In this document: piece after piece, positions 54,256 through 63,738 of the stretch
How positions within the stretch are numbered: the stretch's first letter is position 1
Layout of the letters: each line of letters starts with the position of its first letter
Assembly (NCBI GenBank): GCA_963802375.1
Contig: CAWDIJ010000004.1
Location: 195,528 to 259,527 of the forward strand
Direction of reading: 5' to 3'
DNA from: JACDAN01 sp963802375
Lineage (GTDB): Bacteria; Actinomycetota; Thermoleophilia; Gaiellales; Gaiellaceae
DNA length: 64,000 nucleotides
Program-made: the position numbers and the translations under genes
Notes under the pieces: generated by a model
What the model was told of the DNA's origin: nothing
What the model saw: the letters and a program-made list of their open reading frames with translations, nothing else
Database searches by the model: none

Positions 54256-55220
54256 GTGCTCGCGCGGATTCGCCCTCTCCTCCTGCGTCGCCGGGCTCGC
54301 CGCGTCGGTCGTCCTCACGTACCTCGCGCTGCGCGACATCGACTTCGACGCGTTCCTCGACGCGCTCGCCGACGGCGACCCCGCGTGGTTCCTGGCGGCG
54401 TTCGCCGTCTTCGCCGGCGGCCTACGCGGTCCGCGTCGTGCGCTGGTGGGTGCTCTTCGACGCCGGACGCCCGGCCGCCGGTTCGAGCGCTCGTGAGAGC
54501 GCTGCTCGTCGGGGACTTCCTGACGAGCCTCCTTCCCGTCCTCCGCCTGGGCGAGGTCGCGCGCATCGTCGTCCTCCACCGCGAGGCGCAGACGCCGCGC
54601 TCCGTCGGCGCTCGGGACCGTCGTCACCGAGCGCGTCCACGACTCGGTCGCGCTGCTGCTCCTGCTCTTCGTCGCCGTGCCGTTCGCGCCGCCGGTCGGC
54701 TGGCTGCGCGGCGCAACGGTGCTCCTCGCCGTCCTCGCCGCCGGGCTCGTCGTCACGCTCGTCGTCCTCCGGCGCTTCGGCAGCCGCCCGCTCCAGTTCC
54801 TGCTGCGCCCGCTGGCCCGCCTGCCCGGCTTCTCGCCGGCGCGAACCGAGCTCGCCGCCGACGACATCCTCCGCGGCCTCGTCCGGCCTGCGCAACGCCC
54901 GGATCGGCGCTCGCCGCGTTCGCGCTGACGGTCGCTCTTCTGGCTGGGGGTCGCGCTCTCCTACGCGCTCGTCCTGCGCGGCGCCGGCCTCGAGCTCGGC
55001 CTCGACGCCGGCATCCTCGTCGCCGTCGCGACGACGTTCTCGCTCCTGCTCCCTGCGCTGCCGGCGTCGGTCGGGATCTTCGAGGCCGCGGCGCTCGTCG
55101 CGCTCGAGCCCTACGGCGTCGACGAGGCGCAGGCGCTCTCGGCCGCGGTGGTGATCCACGTCCTGACCTTCGTGCCGTTCCTGGTCGTCGGCCCGCTCGC
55201 GCTACGCGGTCACGCAGTGA
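54256..55220 (+). CDS. Flippase-like LPG_synthase_TM protein, frameshifted
   Basis: About 320 residues, GTG 54256. Eight or so membrane helices with landmarks of the UPF0104/lysylphosphatidylglycerol synthase TM family: GGYAVRVVRWWVLFDAGR, GDFLTSLLPVLRLGEVARI, VTERVHDSVALLLLLF and the late LLLPALPASVGIFEAAALVALEPYGV. Four or more shifts. The end is uncertain: TGA 55220 (ending YAVTQ) after correction, or 55282 in the raw frame. In glycan clusters these proteins may move lipid-linked sugars. Confidence 0.72.
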
Positions 55221-55233
55221 GCGTCCGGCGGGC

Positions 55234-56471
55234 TCAGGCGTCCGGCGCGCCCGACGGCGTTCGGACGGCCGGCGAGGCGTGATCCAGCGACCAGTCGCCC
55301 TCGAACAGCACGAAGCCGTGAGCCTCTCCCTGCGGGATGACCGAGAACTCGGCCGCCTTCTCGACCCGGTGGTACCGGCGGTCATGGGCTCCGTCCGTCA
55401 GTGAGAGGCTGAACTGGAACCGCCCTTCGACGAGCGGGAGCCGCGGGATGTCGAAGCGCACTTCGGCGTCCTCGCTGTCCGACTCCCAGCCGAGCTCGCC
55501 GAGGTCTCGCTCCGCCCGACTGAGCAGCGCACCCGTGACGTCGCGCAGCTCGATCGCCAGGAGCGGCGGCTCGATCCTCGCGCGACTGTGCACCTTCATC
55601 CGAAGCGCGACGTGGTCGCCGGGCCTGAAGTCGTCGCGTGACCTCGCCGGCCTCGTTCTCCAGGCGAACGTCGGCCACGCGAGCCTCTCCCGTCCCCCAC
55701 TCGCTCAGCCCCGCCGCCCGCTCGGCCGGAGCCTCCTCGCCGGCAAGGAGCTCCTGATAGCGGCGAATCGCCTCGCCGGTCTCCCCGTCGTACTCGACGA
55801 CGCCCTGGCTGAGGAGCAGCGCGCGATCGCACATGCGCTCGATCGCCGGCCCGGAGTGCGACACGAACGCGATCGTCTTGCCCTGGCGCCTGAACTCGAG
55901 GATCCGGTTGACGCACTTCCGCTGGAATGCCTCGTCACCGACGGCGAACACCTCGTCGAGCAAGAGGATGTCGGCGTCGACGTTGACGGCGATCGAGAAC
56001 CCGAGCCGCATGTACATGCCGGCCGAGTACGTCCGCACCGGCAGGTCGATGAAGCGCTCGAGCTCGCTGAACTCGACGATCTCGTCGAACCGGCGGTCGA
56101 CGTCGCGCTTCCGCAGGCCGTAGATCGACGCGCTGAGGTAGATGTTGTCGCGCCCGGTGAAGTCGTGGTGGAAGCCGGCCCCGAGCTCCAGGAGCGAGCC
56201 GACGCGGCCGGCAACCGCGAGCCGCCCGTCCGTCGGCTTGAAGACACCGGCGAGAACCCGCAACAGGGTCGTCTTGCCGGACCCGTTCCGGCCCATGAAC
56301 CCGACGGACTCCCCGGGGTCGATCTCGAACGAGACGCCGCGGAGCGCCCACACCTCGACGGGCCGCAGGTGCCGCCGGCGCACGATCGCCTCCTTCAGCG
56401 TGACGTGCCGCTGCGGATAGACGCGAAAGCGGCGGCTGACGTTCTCCGCGACGATCTGTTCCCGGCTTCAT
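55234..56471 (-). CDS. wzt: Polysaccharide ABC exporter ATP-binding protein with sugar-binding tail
   Basis: About 410 residues. ATPase domain with Walker A GRNGSGKTT, Q-loop region, signature TYSAGMYMRLGFS, Walker B LLLDEVFAVGDEAF and H-loop FVSHSGP. A C-terminal carbohydrate-binding domain (after ERAAGLSEWGTG; then MKVHSRARIEPPLLAIELRD) suits O-antigen export with chain-end recognition. The first frame starts ATG 56471 (KPEQIVAENVSRRFRVYPQ after one extra base); a second shift near 55640 joins the tail. With wzm it exports the finished chain across the inner membrane. Confidence 0.9.
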
Positions 56472-56480
56472 CGCAGGACT

Positions 56481-57275
56481 CTAGAGCGAGGCCGCGACCT
56501 GATCGTCGATCCGCCGCGCCGCGACGACGCCGAGCGCGAGCGCGACGAGACCGGCGACCACGATGTAGACGACATCGCCGAGCTGCGGCCACTCGCCGAA
56601 GAAGAGCGGATCCCGGATCGCCTCCACGAACGGGGCGACGAAGTTCACGTAGTAGAGGACGTCCGCGACCAGCTCGTTCCCCTCGAGCCCCGGCACCTGG
56701 TCGAGCGTGAAGAAGATCGGCGTGATGAAGAACCAGGGCAGGAAGATCGTCGTCATCAGGTGCTCGATGTCCCGGTACACGACGGTCAGGTAGCCGAAGA
56801 CGACGCCGAGGCCGCTGGCCAGCGCGATCAGCGGCACGAGCAGCGGGATCGCGACCCAGAACGTCGTCCTCGTCTCCGGAATGAAGATGAGGTTGAAGAA
56901 CACGACGACGACCAGCATGGCGACCAGCGTCACGACGTTCGTCGCCACGACCGCCAGCGGCAGAATGTGGCGGGGAAACTTGATCTGCTTCACCAGCGTC
57001 GGCTGCGCGAAGAGGCTCGAGCACGACATCTGCACCGCTGACTGGAAGAAGACCCAGGTGACGAGGCCCGAGAGGACGAAGAGGGGATAGTGCTCGATCT
57101 GAAACGCCTTCAGGAGCACCGAGAAGACGAGCGTGTAGACCCCCATCAGCACGAGCGGGTTGACGAGCGTCCAGAAGAGCCCGAGGACGGAGCCGCGGTA
57201 CTTCCCGTACAGCTCGCGCTGGAAGATGCTCAGGAACAGGTCGGGATAGCGGACGACGTCGGCGTAGAGGCTCAC
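56481..57275 (-). CDS. wzm: Polysaccharide ABC exporter permease
   Basis: 264 residues, GTG start, six membrane helices. ABC-2 type fold: RELYGKYRGSVLGLFWTLVNPL near the N-terminus, VTWVFFQSAVQMSCSS, KFPRHILPLAVV, RDIEHLMTTIFLPWFFITPIFF. Ten bases before wzt. No frameshift in this gene. Divergent from the methyltransferase at 57302 with 26 bases between starts. Typical Wzm length. Together with Wzt it forms the export pump. Confidence 0.92.
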   Translation of the reverse strand: MSLYADVVRYPDLFLSIFQRELYGKYRGSVLGLFWTLVNPLVLMGVYTLVFSVLLKAFQIEHYPLFVLSGLVTWVFFQSAVQMSCSSLFAQPTLVKQIKFPRHILPLAVVATNVVTLVAMLVVVVFFNLIFIPETRTTFWVAIPLLVPLIALASGLGVVFGYLTVVYRDIEHLMTTIFLPWFFITPIFFTLDQVPGLEGNELVADVLYYVNFVAPFVEAIRDPLFFGEWPQLGDVVYIVVAGLVALALGVVAARRIDDQVAASL

Positions 57276-57301
57276 GAGGCCGCAAGTGTAGGTGCCTACC
57301 T

Positions 57302-58205
57302 GTGAGGTGGCAGTTAAGGCGGCGCGAGCAGGGCGGACGGCTGCCGAGCCTGGGACAGGACTACGGCGAGGCCCACCGGCGGTACGTCGAGCGCGTCGGG
57401 CCCGGCGGCGAGCTGTGGCTGCGGACGAAGCCGTTCAGCGTCCCGCCCGGCTACGAGCTGCGCGAGTGCCTGCGCACGTTCACGCACATCGTCGACCGGC
57501 TCGGCCTCGGCGTCCGCGCCCAGGTGCTCGACGTCGGCTGCGGGCCCGGCTGGCTGAGCGAGTTCCTTGCCCGCTGCGGCTACTGGGTGACCGGCATCGA
57601 CGTCTCGGAGGACATGGTCCGGATCGCCCGCGAGCGCATCGCGGCGATCGAGGAACCGATCGGCGAGGGCATCGAGGCGCTCGCCGAGTTCCACGCGATG
57701 CCGGTGCGCCGGCGAGCTGCCGTGGAGCGAGCGGTTCGACGCGGCGATCCTCTACGACGCGATGCACCACTTCGACGACGAGGTCGAGACGCTCCGGGTG
57801 ATCCGGCGCACGCTCGTTCCCGGCGGGCGCATCTTCATCCACGAAGGCGTCCGCCCGGCCGAGGGATCGGAGGGCGAGCGGGAGCTGATCGCGGAGATGG
57901 AGGAGTACGGGACGCTCGAGTCGCCGTTCGACCCCGAGTATCTCGTCGCCGTCCTCGAGCGAGGCGGGCTTCGCGCAGGTGACGCGGTTCGCGGCGGTCG
58001 ACGAGCTCCTCGACGTCTCCGAGCGGGCCCGCGAGCTCGAGCGCATCGAGGCGCGGATGACGTACCCGCCGATGAACACCGTCATCGCCGTGAACCCGGT
58101 GCCGGCCGCGCTCCGAGGACGGCCGGAGTTCGCGGCCCGGATCGAGCCGGCGGGCTCGTGGCAGCGACGCCGGACGGCAGCGAGCTCGTGCTCGCGATCA
58201 GGTGA
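57302..58205 (+). CDS. SAM-dependent methyltransferase, frameshifted
   Basis: About 300 residues, GTG 57302. Motif I QVLDVGCGPGWLSEFLARCG, then GIDVSEDMVRIARER, LYDAMHHFDDEVETLRVI after correction and LVPGGRIFIHEG. Two or three single-base shifts (near 57712, 57975 and 58160). The last part (MTYPPMNTVIAVNPVPAALRG) is unusual for a plain methyltransferase and may be a small sugar-binding extension. Ends TGA 58205, overlapping the next gene (GTGA). Confidence 0.8.
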
Positions 58206-58496
58206 CGAACACGGGCCGCGGCTTCTGGCCGACCGGGATCGGCCCGACGTTCCCGGTCGGGACGGTCACGCTCGGGCCGTACGTGCCGGGCCGACGGAGC
58301 GGATCGAGCTCCCCCGGATCCCGCTGCCCCGCTCGCTCTCGCCCGGCGAGTCCGTCGGACGCCGAGATCCGCGTCCCGGCCGGCAGCGCTCGAGGGCGGG
58401 CGGGAGATCGGGATCGACCTCGTCCGCGAGGGGATCGCCTGGTTCGCGGACTACGGCTCGCCGCCGCTGCTCGTCCCGCTCCCAGACGACGTCTAG
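58202..58496 (+). CDS. Short beta-domain protein, probably glycan-linked, frameshifted
   Basis: About 97 residues after two corrections. Reads GRGFWPTGIGPTFPVG, RIELPRIPLPRSLSPGESV and GREIGIDLVREGIAWFADYG, then SPPLLVPLPDDV. The last part looks like the carbohydrate-type beta domain that in other clusters follows methyltransferases or Wzt, so it may be a split-off domain of the preceding gene. No catalytic residues. GTGA overlap upstream; six bases before the next start. Confidence 0.6.
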
Positions 58497-58502
58497 CACC
58501 CG

Positions 58503-59601
58503 GTGCGCGTCGTCGTCGACGTCACGCCGCTCGCCCTGCCCCGGACCGGGATCGGCAACTACGTCCTCGGGATGCTGCGCGGCCTGACCGAGGCGGGCCC
58601 CGAGCACGAGATCGTCGCGTTCTCGGCGGTGGCGCCTCCGGGGAAGCGGCGGATCGAGCAGGCGCTCGACGGCGTGCCGGTCGAGCGCGGCTCGTCCTCG
58701 TCCCGCCGAAGTCGCATTGGTGGCGGACGGCCTGGAGCCGGCTGGGACGCGGGCCCGGTCGAGTGGCTCGCCGGGCCCGCTCGACGTCTTCCACTTCTCC
58801 GACTGGATGTACCCGCCGCAGCGCGGCGGCGTCCGGGCGACGACGATCCACGACCTCTTCCCGCTCCGCTTCCCGGACTGGGTGCACCCGCAGACCTACC
58901 GGATGCACTCGCGCAAGTACGCCGCACGCCGCGCGAGACGTGCGACCTGATCGTCGTCAACTCGGAGTTCACGGCCGGAGAGGTCGTCGAGCTGCTCGGC
59001 GTTCCCGCGCGAGCGAATCTGCGTCGCGCATCCGGCGCTCGGCCCGCTCTTCCGGCCCGACGGGCCCGCGCGCGACCTCGGCGGCCCGTACGTCCTCACG
59101 GTCGCGACGCTCGAGCGGCGCAAGAACCTCGAGACGCTGCTCGCGGCGATGCCGCTCGTCCGCGAGCGAGCATCCGGAGCTGCGGCTCGCCGTCGTCGGC
59201 GCGCCCGGCTGGCAAGGGCCCGAGCCTCGAGGCCGAGGGCGTGCTCCCGCTCGGCTACGTCGAGGACGACGAGCTGGCGGCGCTCTACCGAGGAGCGGAG
59301 GTCTTCGTCTACCCTCGCGGTTCGAGGGCTTCGGCATGCCGATCGTGGAGGCGATGGCGTGCGGGACGCCGGTGGTCGCCTCGGCCCATCCGTCGCTGGA
59401 CGAGGCGAGCGGGAACGCCGCGCTGCGCGCCGATCCGGACAGCGCGGAGGCGATTGCGACCAGCATTGGCAGGCGCTGGCTGAACTAGAGCTGCTTGTGA
59501 AGCGAGGATTTGCGCACGCGTCCAGGTTCACCTCTCGAGCCTGCGGCGAGGCATTGCTTCACGGTTACGAAAGCGTCGCGCCACGCGATGCACGGTCCGG
59601 T
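58503..59601 (+). CDS. Glycosyltransferase family 4, frameshifted
   Basis: About 365 residues, GTG 58503. Reads VVVDVTPLALPRTGIGNYVLGML, VFHFSDWMYPPQRGG, VRATTIHDLFPLRFPDW, VVNSEFTAGEVVELLGV, VLTVATLERRKNLETLLAAM, RFEGFGMPIVEAMACGTPVV. Several shifts from 58700 on. The frame continues past its natural end (ACGEALLHGYESVAPRD) into unrelated coding sequence, so the end given is the end of homology. Related to the genes at 45165 and 46137. Confidence 0.75.
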
Positions 59602-59772
59602 AAGGGGCTGACACTCAGGCTGAGCACAGGTGCTTCTCAACTTGTGGTTCCCGACAAGCGGTTCTGTTTCGACTTCTTCAAGCCGCTCTCGTCAGTTGGG
59701 GAGCTTTTCGATGCGCACGCGCATGGCGCCGTCCGACACTCGCGTAAGGCGCGATTCGATCACGAGGCATGA
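59602..59772 (+). pseudogene. Internal fragment of a methyltransferase gene
   Basis: In the same frame as the end of the glycosyltransferase, LVVPDKRFCFDFFKPLSSVG, then ELFDAHAHGAVRHSRKARF and a stop at 59772. This motif (VPDKRxCFDFF) belongs to the middle of class I methyltransferases of glycan clusters; both ends of such a protein are missing. The fusion point is abrupt, as expected for a deletion joint or misassembly. Confidence 0.6.
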
Positions 59773-60015
59773 GCATCTGTGCGACGGTGAGTTCTCGTCA
59801 CCAGTCCACGGGCGCACGACATCGACTTCTTCGGTCTCGATCCGTGACGCGCGAAGCGGGGGGCATTCGACGCGCACGGAACCGAAGTAGACGCACCGTA
59901 CCTCGACGTCCACGGCTGGGTATCCACCCTCCGGTTTCGAGTCGCCATCCTCGAGCTTTCGGCCCGGAATAGGGAGGAGCTTGCAATCCGCCCTCGACGG
60001 CTCGAAGACCTTCAT
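59692..60015 (-). CDS. Doubtful ORF in a decayed interval
   Basis: 107 codons from ATG 60015 (MKVFEPSRADCKLLPIPG). Its last 27 codons lie antisense to the methyltransferase fragment, so at least that part is unlikely to be genuine. No family, no ribosome site. It is the only frame of normal-looking composition between 59773 and 60133, where I see no other gene; base composition is visibly richer in A/T than around it. Confidence 0.25.
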   Translation of the reverse strand: MKVFEPSRADCKLLPIPGRKLEDGDSKPEGGYPAVDVEVRCVYFGSVRVECPPLRASRIETEEVDVVRPWTGDENSPSHRCSCLVIESRLTRVSDGAMRVRIEKLPN

Positions 60016-60133
60016 CGCACCCGGTCATTTCGGGCTGCCATCGGCATGGAGCCGTCCGGAAGCACCCAGCTATGAGGGGCACTTACGAGTCCGTTCCGCT
60101 TACAGTCGGCGGTTCCAGCGCTGGCGGTGCGGT

Positions 60134-61129
60134 TTACGGATCCTCTGACGAACCAGTTCTCCGCGCGCGAGACAAGTGAGAGTCTGATGAAGCGCGCTCT
60201 GCCTCGGTCGCGTCGAGACGTACACGGAGTTCGGCGTTCTCCTTTAGCAGATCGAACGCTTGGCGTGACCGCTCGTCTAGCACCTCGTAGACGTCGCCGG
60301 ACTCACACGTTGCCAGCATCGGATCAATCCGAACCGTGATCGGATATAGATCTCCGGGAACCAGCTCGAAAACCCATCCTCCGCATAGACCTCCAGATCA
60401 TCCCGGCGTACGAGCCCCCCCCAGCGGTCGAAGTACCGTTCGGCGTTCCTACCGAAGAGCTTCGCGTCTTCGCCTCGCGTCGTCCCCTCGAGATGAACGA
60501 GGATGCTGTCGGGGCAGTAGTGCGTCTCCCCGCCGCGCTGCGCCACCCGCAGGCACAGGTCGAATCGTCGAACCCGTTCACGAAACCTGTGTCGAAGCCG
60601 TCGACCGCCTCGAATACCTGCCGGCGAACGAGCATGATGCGCCGGTGACCGCCTGAAACGTCTCGCCTTCGAAACTGCCGGATGGTCGCGGGGAAAGCCT
60701 CGATACACATGCCTCGGCAGAAGGTCGGCCGCGAACACGATGCCGGCGTGCTGGATCGTGTCGTTCTGGTAGAGGAGGCGCGCTCCAACGATGGCTGCCC
60801 CTTCGTGGTCATCGGCGTATGCGACGAGTGAATCGAGCCAGGATTCATCACCCTCTGTGTCGTTGTTGAGAAAGATCAGGTAATCCGTCTGCTTTGCGAC
60901 AGCGCGGGCACCGTCGTTGCATGAAGCCGCAAACCCCTGGCTCTTTTCGTGACGGACTACCTTCACATTCGCTTCTTCGAGGAAATCGGCGTCTCGTCAG
61001 TTGATCCGTCGTCAACCACGATTAGCTCGACATCAGTGCGCGTGCAAATGCGTCGATAAGGTGCTCGAGACAACGGCGCGTGAGGGTGACCTGGTTCCGT
61101 ACCGGAACGATGACTGACGCCGGAGTCAT
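60134..61129 (-). CDS. Glycosyltransferase family 2 with C-terminal coiled coil, frameshifted
   Basis: About 330 residues, ATG 61129 overlapping the upstream stop (ATGA). Reads ASVIVPVRNQVTLTRRCLEHL, ELIVVDDGSTDET, SQGFAASCNDGARAV, DYLIFLNNDTEGDESWLDSL (metal site NND), IMLVRRQVFEAVDGFDTGFVNG and DLCLRVAQRGGE. Four or five shifts. The C-terminal part, DVYEVLDERSRQAFDLLKEN, then ELRVRLDATEAER, is a short coiled coil. First of a minus-strand run reading toward the decayed interval. Confidence 0.8.
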
Positions 61130-61464
61130 GACCGGGTGCCTCGGTGCGCAATGCCTCGTGCGCCGTCCTTCAACAGCCGGAGCCGGTTCGAGACTCTCCA
61201 CGCGGGGTTGCCTCCATCTCCCGGATCGTGCTTTCAAGTTGCCGGACGCTGCTCTCCAGGTCCGCAGCCCAGGTCTGAAGCCCCGTAATCTGTTTCTCAA
61301 GCTCCGTGATCTGTTTCTCAAGCACGTCGATCTGTACGTCGCGGCTTCGGATCTGGAGATCGCGGTCTCGAAGCTCGTCTTCGTGGAAGCGGTAGACGTT
61401 ATCCCGCTCGAGGAGTCTGCCGATGGGCCTCCTCGAGGTGACGCCGGAGTAGCTCCTCGTTCAT
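61126..61464 (-). CDS. Small coiled-coil protein of the glycan cluster, frameshifted
   Basis: About 112 residues, ATG 61464 with GAGGG upstream. Begins MNEELLRRHLEEAHRQ; after an extra base it reads LLERDNVYRFHEDELRDRD and then heptads rich in Leu, Ile and Glu (LEKQITELEKQITGL), ending RWRVSNRLRLLKDGAR after a second correction. Similar short coils lie next to glycosyltransferases and methyltransferases in many actinobacterial polysaccharide clusters; perhaps an assembly scaffold. The DNA holds two near-identical units, GAGAAACAGATyACG, encoding the heptads. Confidence 0.7.
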
Positions 61465-61476
61465 GCGCAGCCCTCG

Positions 61477-62710
61477 CTAGTAGCCAAGGCCTATTTCACG
61501 GGAGGCTTCGGCGACCTCGGCCAAGTCACGGTCGTACGTGCCTATACCCAGTTCGTGGGAGGCCATGAGCGACATCCGTGAGGACGGCGTCGCGGACGGC
61601 AGGCCCGCCCGCAACTTCTTCGAGCGCTGCGAGATAGAGATCGGCGACTCGGTCAAGATCGTGCTCGTCACGGGCGTAGTCTGCGGCGGCGCTGCTCATC
61701 TTCGTCCCGAAGGCCGTCGTCCTCCGCGAGCCGCTCGAGGAAGGCGGCCAGTGTCGCGACCTCGAACTCGTCCACTGGGACCTTGGCCGCAACCGAGTCA
61801 GGGAAGCTCCGAGAACCAGCCTGCGTCGCTGACGACAAGCGGTTTGCCGAGCGAGAGCGCCCGGATCGCCATGCCCGACGTCTCGCCCATCGTCGGCCAG
61901 CGAAGGCTCACGCAAACGTCGCAGTCGGCGAGGAGCTGCCAGAGATCGCTCTCGACCTGGTAGTCGAGCCGGAGAACGCCGTCCTCGAGTCCCGACGTCG
62001 TCAAGCCGCAGGTCGGGGGCGGCGCTTCCCGCCAGGACGAGCAGCGCGTCCGGGAAGCTGCGCCGGACGCGCTGGAAGGCTTGGAGGAGTTGCGGAATGC
62101 GCTTTGCATGGTTCAGGTGACCCAGGCAGGCCACGATCGGAAAGCGATCCTTCGGAGCCATCCGTTCGCGACGGTCGACCGCCGGCCACGCGGGCATCGG
62201 CACAACCCATATCGGCCCTTCGTAGCCGTAATTCCTGGCCTGCTGCTCGACGTAGTGCGAGTGGCAGACAACACCCTCGGCCCAGTCGAGGACCTCGCCG
62301 GCAAGCGGGAAATCCTGCGCCCGGTCCTCCCAGATGCGCGGAAGCAGGTGGTCGACCACACCGTGGGCCAGCAGCCGCCCGATCACACCGGCGTCGCGAT
62401 GCATGGCGTCCACATATGCGTTCGGATCGCCACGCCCGAGAGTCAACCCGGCGATGAGATGGTGGAGGACAAACTCGTGCAGAACCACGAGCCCGCGCCG
62501 GCGCCGCAGTGCGTCAACGATCCACCCGTGCGCGTCCGGGTTGTTGCCGACGTGGTACAGGGCGACGTCCGTACCGCGGGGCGACTTCGTCGCACCCCGC
62601 CGGACGACGGTGACGTCCATCCGTCGCCTCAGGGCGGGGAGCAGCAACGCACTGTAGTCGGCGATTCCCGAGCGCTCGGGCGGGAGCGGCGAGAAGTACG
62701 CGACCTTCAA
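61477..62710 (-). CDS. Glycosyltransferase family 4, frameshifted
   Basis: About 410 residues, TTG 62710 overlapping the upstream stop. Reads VAYFSPLPPERSGIADYSALLL, YHVGNNPDAHGWIVDALRR, VVLHEFVLHHLIAGLTLGRGD, CHSHYVEQQARNYGYEG, IVACLGHLNHAKRIPQLLQAF, then in other frames DCDVCVSLRWPTMGETSGMA and LSLGKPLVVSDAG. Shifts near 61990, 61800 and 61560. ELGIGTYDRDLAEVAEASRE ends it. Confidence 0.8.
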
Positions 62711-63738
62711 GCGCCGAGGAGGCGGCCGACGACGGCGTCCCACGTGACCCGTTCCGCCGTTCGCTTGCCCGAGAGACCGCAGGCGCGAGCCTGGTCGGGG
62801 TTGGCGGCGAGCCAGGAGCAGGCGTCGGCGACAGCGGCCGGAGCGGGCTCGCAAACAAGCCCGTTCTCCCGGTCGACGACCACCTCCAGCGGCCCGCCTG
62901 CGTCCCTCGTCGTCACGACGGGCTTCTGGGAAAGGAACGCCTCATAGGGGACGAGGCCGAGATCCTCGTCGATCGGTGCGTAGAAGACGGCGAGACACTC
63001 GGCGTAGAGATCGACGAGCTCGCGGTCATCGACCCTGCCCGTGAAGCGGACGCGTCCGTCGAGACGCCGCTGGGCGGCCAGCTGCTCGAGGCGCTCGCGA
63101 TCCGGCCCGTCACCCGCCACGACCACCTGCACCTCTCCGTTCAGGGCTGCTGCCTCGAGCAGGAGATCCACCCGCTTCGAGCGGTCGAGGCGTCCGACCG
63201 ACAGGATGAACGTCCCGACGCGCTCCGACGACCGGTACTCGAGCTGCTGCGGAGGGGGAACGAGCACCTCCGCCTCGAGGCCCGTCGACTCGCGAAGCCG
63301 GTCGGCGACGTTTCTCGAGATCGCGAAGAGACGGCGCGCTTCGCCGAGCGTCTTCTGATCGAGCCTGCGGATCGCATGTACCGTCGCACGGTCGAACGGA
63401 TCCTCGCCGAACTGCCCGAGTTCCGTTCGGTCCAGGTCGTAGGCCTGCCGAAACTGGTGGACGAGCCAAACGACCTTATTCGAATGCCGGACCGCATACG
63501 AGGGGAACTTCGTCGCCACGACGAGGTCGATCGGCTGCCCTTGAGCCTCCTCGACGTCGAGGAGGCGCCAGACGAGGGCCTCGCGCAGCGGCCGCGCTCC
63601 CGGATACCACTTGAACGGGATCCTGACCAGCTCGACTTCGTGATCGCGTTCGCGAAGCTGATCGACGAGCGTCTCGACGACGATCTCGGTACCGCCGCGC
63701 ACGAACGGAACCTGCGGCGCGCAGACAGCAATTCTCAT
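62707..63738 (-). CDS. Glycosyltransferase family 4
   Basis: 343 residues, ATG 63738 overlapping the upstream gene's TGA (ATGA). Reads RIAVCAPQVPFVRGGTEIVV, DLVVATKFPSYAVRHSNKVVW, the nucleotide-sugar half FILSVGRLDRSKRVDLLLEA, VVVAGDGPDRERLEQLA and the E-x7-E region APIDEDLGLVPYEAFLSQKPVV. No frameshift in this gene. Part of the minus-strand run. Confidence 0.9.
   Translation of the reverse strand: MRIAVCAPQVPFVRGGTEIVVETLVDQLRERDHEVELVRIPFKWYPGARPLREALVWRLLDVEEAQGQPIDLVVATKFPSYAVRHSNKVVWLVHQFRQAYDLDRTELGQFGEDPFDRATVHAIRRLDQKTLGEARRLFAISRNVADRLRESTGLEAEVLVPPPQQLEYRSSERVGTFILSVGRLDRSKRVDLLLEAAALNGEVQVVVAGDGPDRERLEQLAAQRRLDGRVRFTGRVDDRELVDLYAECLAVFYAPIDEDLGLVPYEAFLSQKPVVTTRDAGGPLEVVVDRENGLVCEPAPAAVADACSWLAANPDQARACGLSGKRTAERVTWDAVVGRLLGA

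Noticed and set aside
61260..61330. Repeat GAGAAACAGAT as a direct-repeat element
   Set aside because: Two heptad-encoding units inside the coiled-coil gene explain it.
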